Assembly: GCA_041984235.1 (NCBI GenBank)
Contig: JBHIYN010000003.1
Location: 186,001 to 250,000, forward strand
Length of the DNA stretch: 64,000 nucleotides
Source: JBHIYN01 sp041984235
GTDB taxonomy: Bacteria > Pseudomonadota > Gammaproteobacteria > Ga0077536
Direction: 5' to 3'
Shown here: positions 63,792 to 64,000 of the stretch, piece by piece
How positions within the stretch are numbered: position 1 is the first letter of the stretch
Layout of the letters: each line of letters opens with the position of its first letter
The notes under the pieces: model-generated
The model's input: only the letters and a program-made list of their open reading frames with translations
Database searches by the model: none
Told to the model about the DNA's origin: nothing
Made by a program: the position numbers and the translations under genes

Positions 63792-64000
63792 TCACGTCGC
63801 GGCGAGCGGCGCGCGCCCGGCGATGCGCGCGCAGTAGAGGCTGGTCGCTCCCGCCACGCCGACCGGCATGGCGATGAAATTCAACACGGGGATCAGGGTC
63901 AGCACGGTCATCGCCAGGCCGAAGCCCAGCGCCAGCGGACGCCGCGCGCGCATCTCGTCGATCACGCGCGGAAAGAACGCGCTGTGGTTGCCGAGCGGGC
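63792..64000 (-). CDS. EI24/CysZ-like membrane protein, 5' end outside window
   Basis: Only the last 69 codons are visible, ending at the TGA at 63792. They read LGNHSAFFPRVIDEMRARRP, then GLAMTVLTLIPVLNFIAMP and VGVAGATSLY. This hydrophobic, Pro-rich C-terminus is that of the EI24/CysZ domain (sulfate uptake or Etoposide-induced 2.4-like). With only the tail, CysZ versus general EI24 cannot be settled. Confidence 0.72.
   Translation of the reverse strand, partial: PLGNHSAFFPRVIDEMRARRPLALGFGLAMTVLTLIPVLNFIAMPVGVAGATSLYCARIAGRAPLAAT

Overview
The window is a GC-rich, tightly packed chromosomal segment from a proteobacterium, most likely a Gammaproteobacterium. Pointers to that group are a Pseudomonas-like ThrH, a GluQ, an LptF-type permease, BtuB- and OprC-type TonB receptors and a PCu(A)C chaperone. 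Genes are arranged in long same-strand runs with ATGA, TGATG or GTGA overlaps. I saw no rRNA, tRNA, CRISPR array, transposase or phage gene. Both ends cut genes: a restriction-modification gene on the left and an EI24/CysZ-like membrane gene on the right.

Layout. (1) 1-3245, minus: a MntA/HepT toxin-antitoxin pair overlaps the start of an MmeI-like single-chain restriction-modification gene. (2) 3341-11700, mostly minus: a metal and vitamin uptake block with a c-type cytochrome, an OprC-like TonB receptor, a His-rich outer-membrane protein, a DUF2946 protein, a PCu(A)C copper chaperone and a BtuB-like receptor under a cobalamin riboswitch. A plus-strand cysteine desulfurase lies inside it. 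(3) 11792-22427, plus: a ten-gene acyl-CoA catabolic run with a class III CoA transferase, HMG-CoA-synthase-like/DUF35 fusion, thiolase, acyl-CoA dehydrogenase, MatB-like synthetase, MaoC hydratase, CitE-like lyase, haloalkane dehalogenase, PanB and TesB. (4) 22434-25388, minus: a CHASE-PAS-PAS-GGDEF-EAL protein. (5) 25554-32484, plus: a TetR regulator, the fused B12-dependent mutase IcmF, a BtuF-like protein without signal peptide, DUF1289, a PaaG-like isomerase and an MDR reductase. (6) 32510-39113: methyltransferase and HxlR regulator, crotonase, HMG-CoA lyase, small membrane protein, CurA-type reductase and Baeyer-Villiger monooxygenase. (7) 39121-50009: VWA/MoxR pair, AcuI-like reductase, fused 3-hydroxyacyl-CoA dehydrogenase/enoyl-CoA hydratase, MscS-like channel, DUF2254 protein, GST-like protein, second MaoC and second acyl-CoA dehydrogenase. 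(8) 50023-64000: GT-C glycosyltransferase, acyl-CoA synthetase, then mostly housekeeping genes (asnS, metH, lptF, LAB_N, GT2, cobalamin adenosyltransferase, aspartic protease, thrH, gluQ).

Two themes tie the segment together. The first is short and branched acyl-CoA breakdown. The second is vitamin B12: a riboswitch-controlled BtuB, a BtuF-like protein coupled to IcmF, a PduO-type adenosyltransferase, and the two B12 enzymes IcmF and MetH. The gene set of block 3 would fit activation of a C5 diacid (methylsuccinate, itaconate or mesaconate type) and cleavage of citramalyl-CoA to acetyl-CoA and pyruvate. Block 5 plus HMG-CoA lyase would fit isobutyryl/isovaleryl/pivalyl-CoA metabolism. These pathway assignments are inference; the family assignments are read from motifs.
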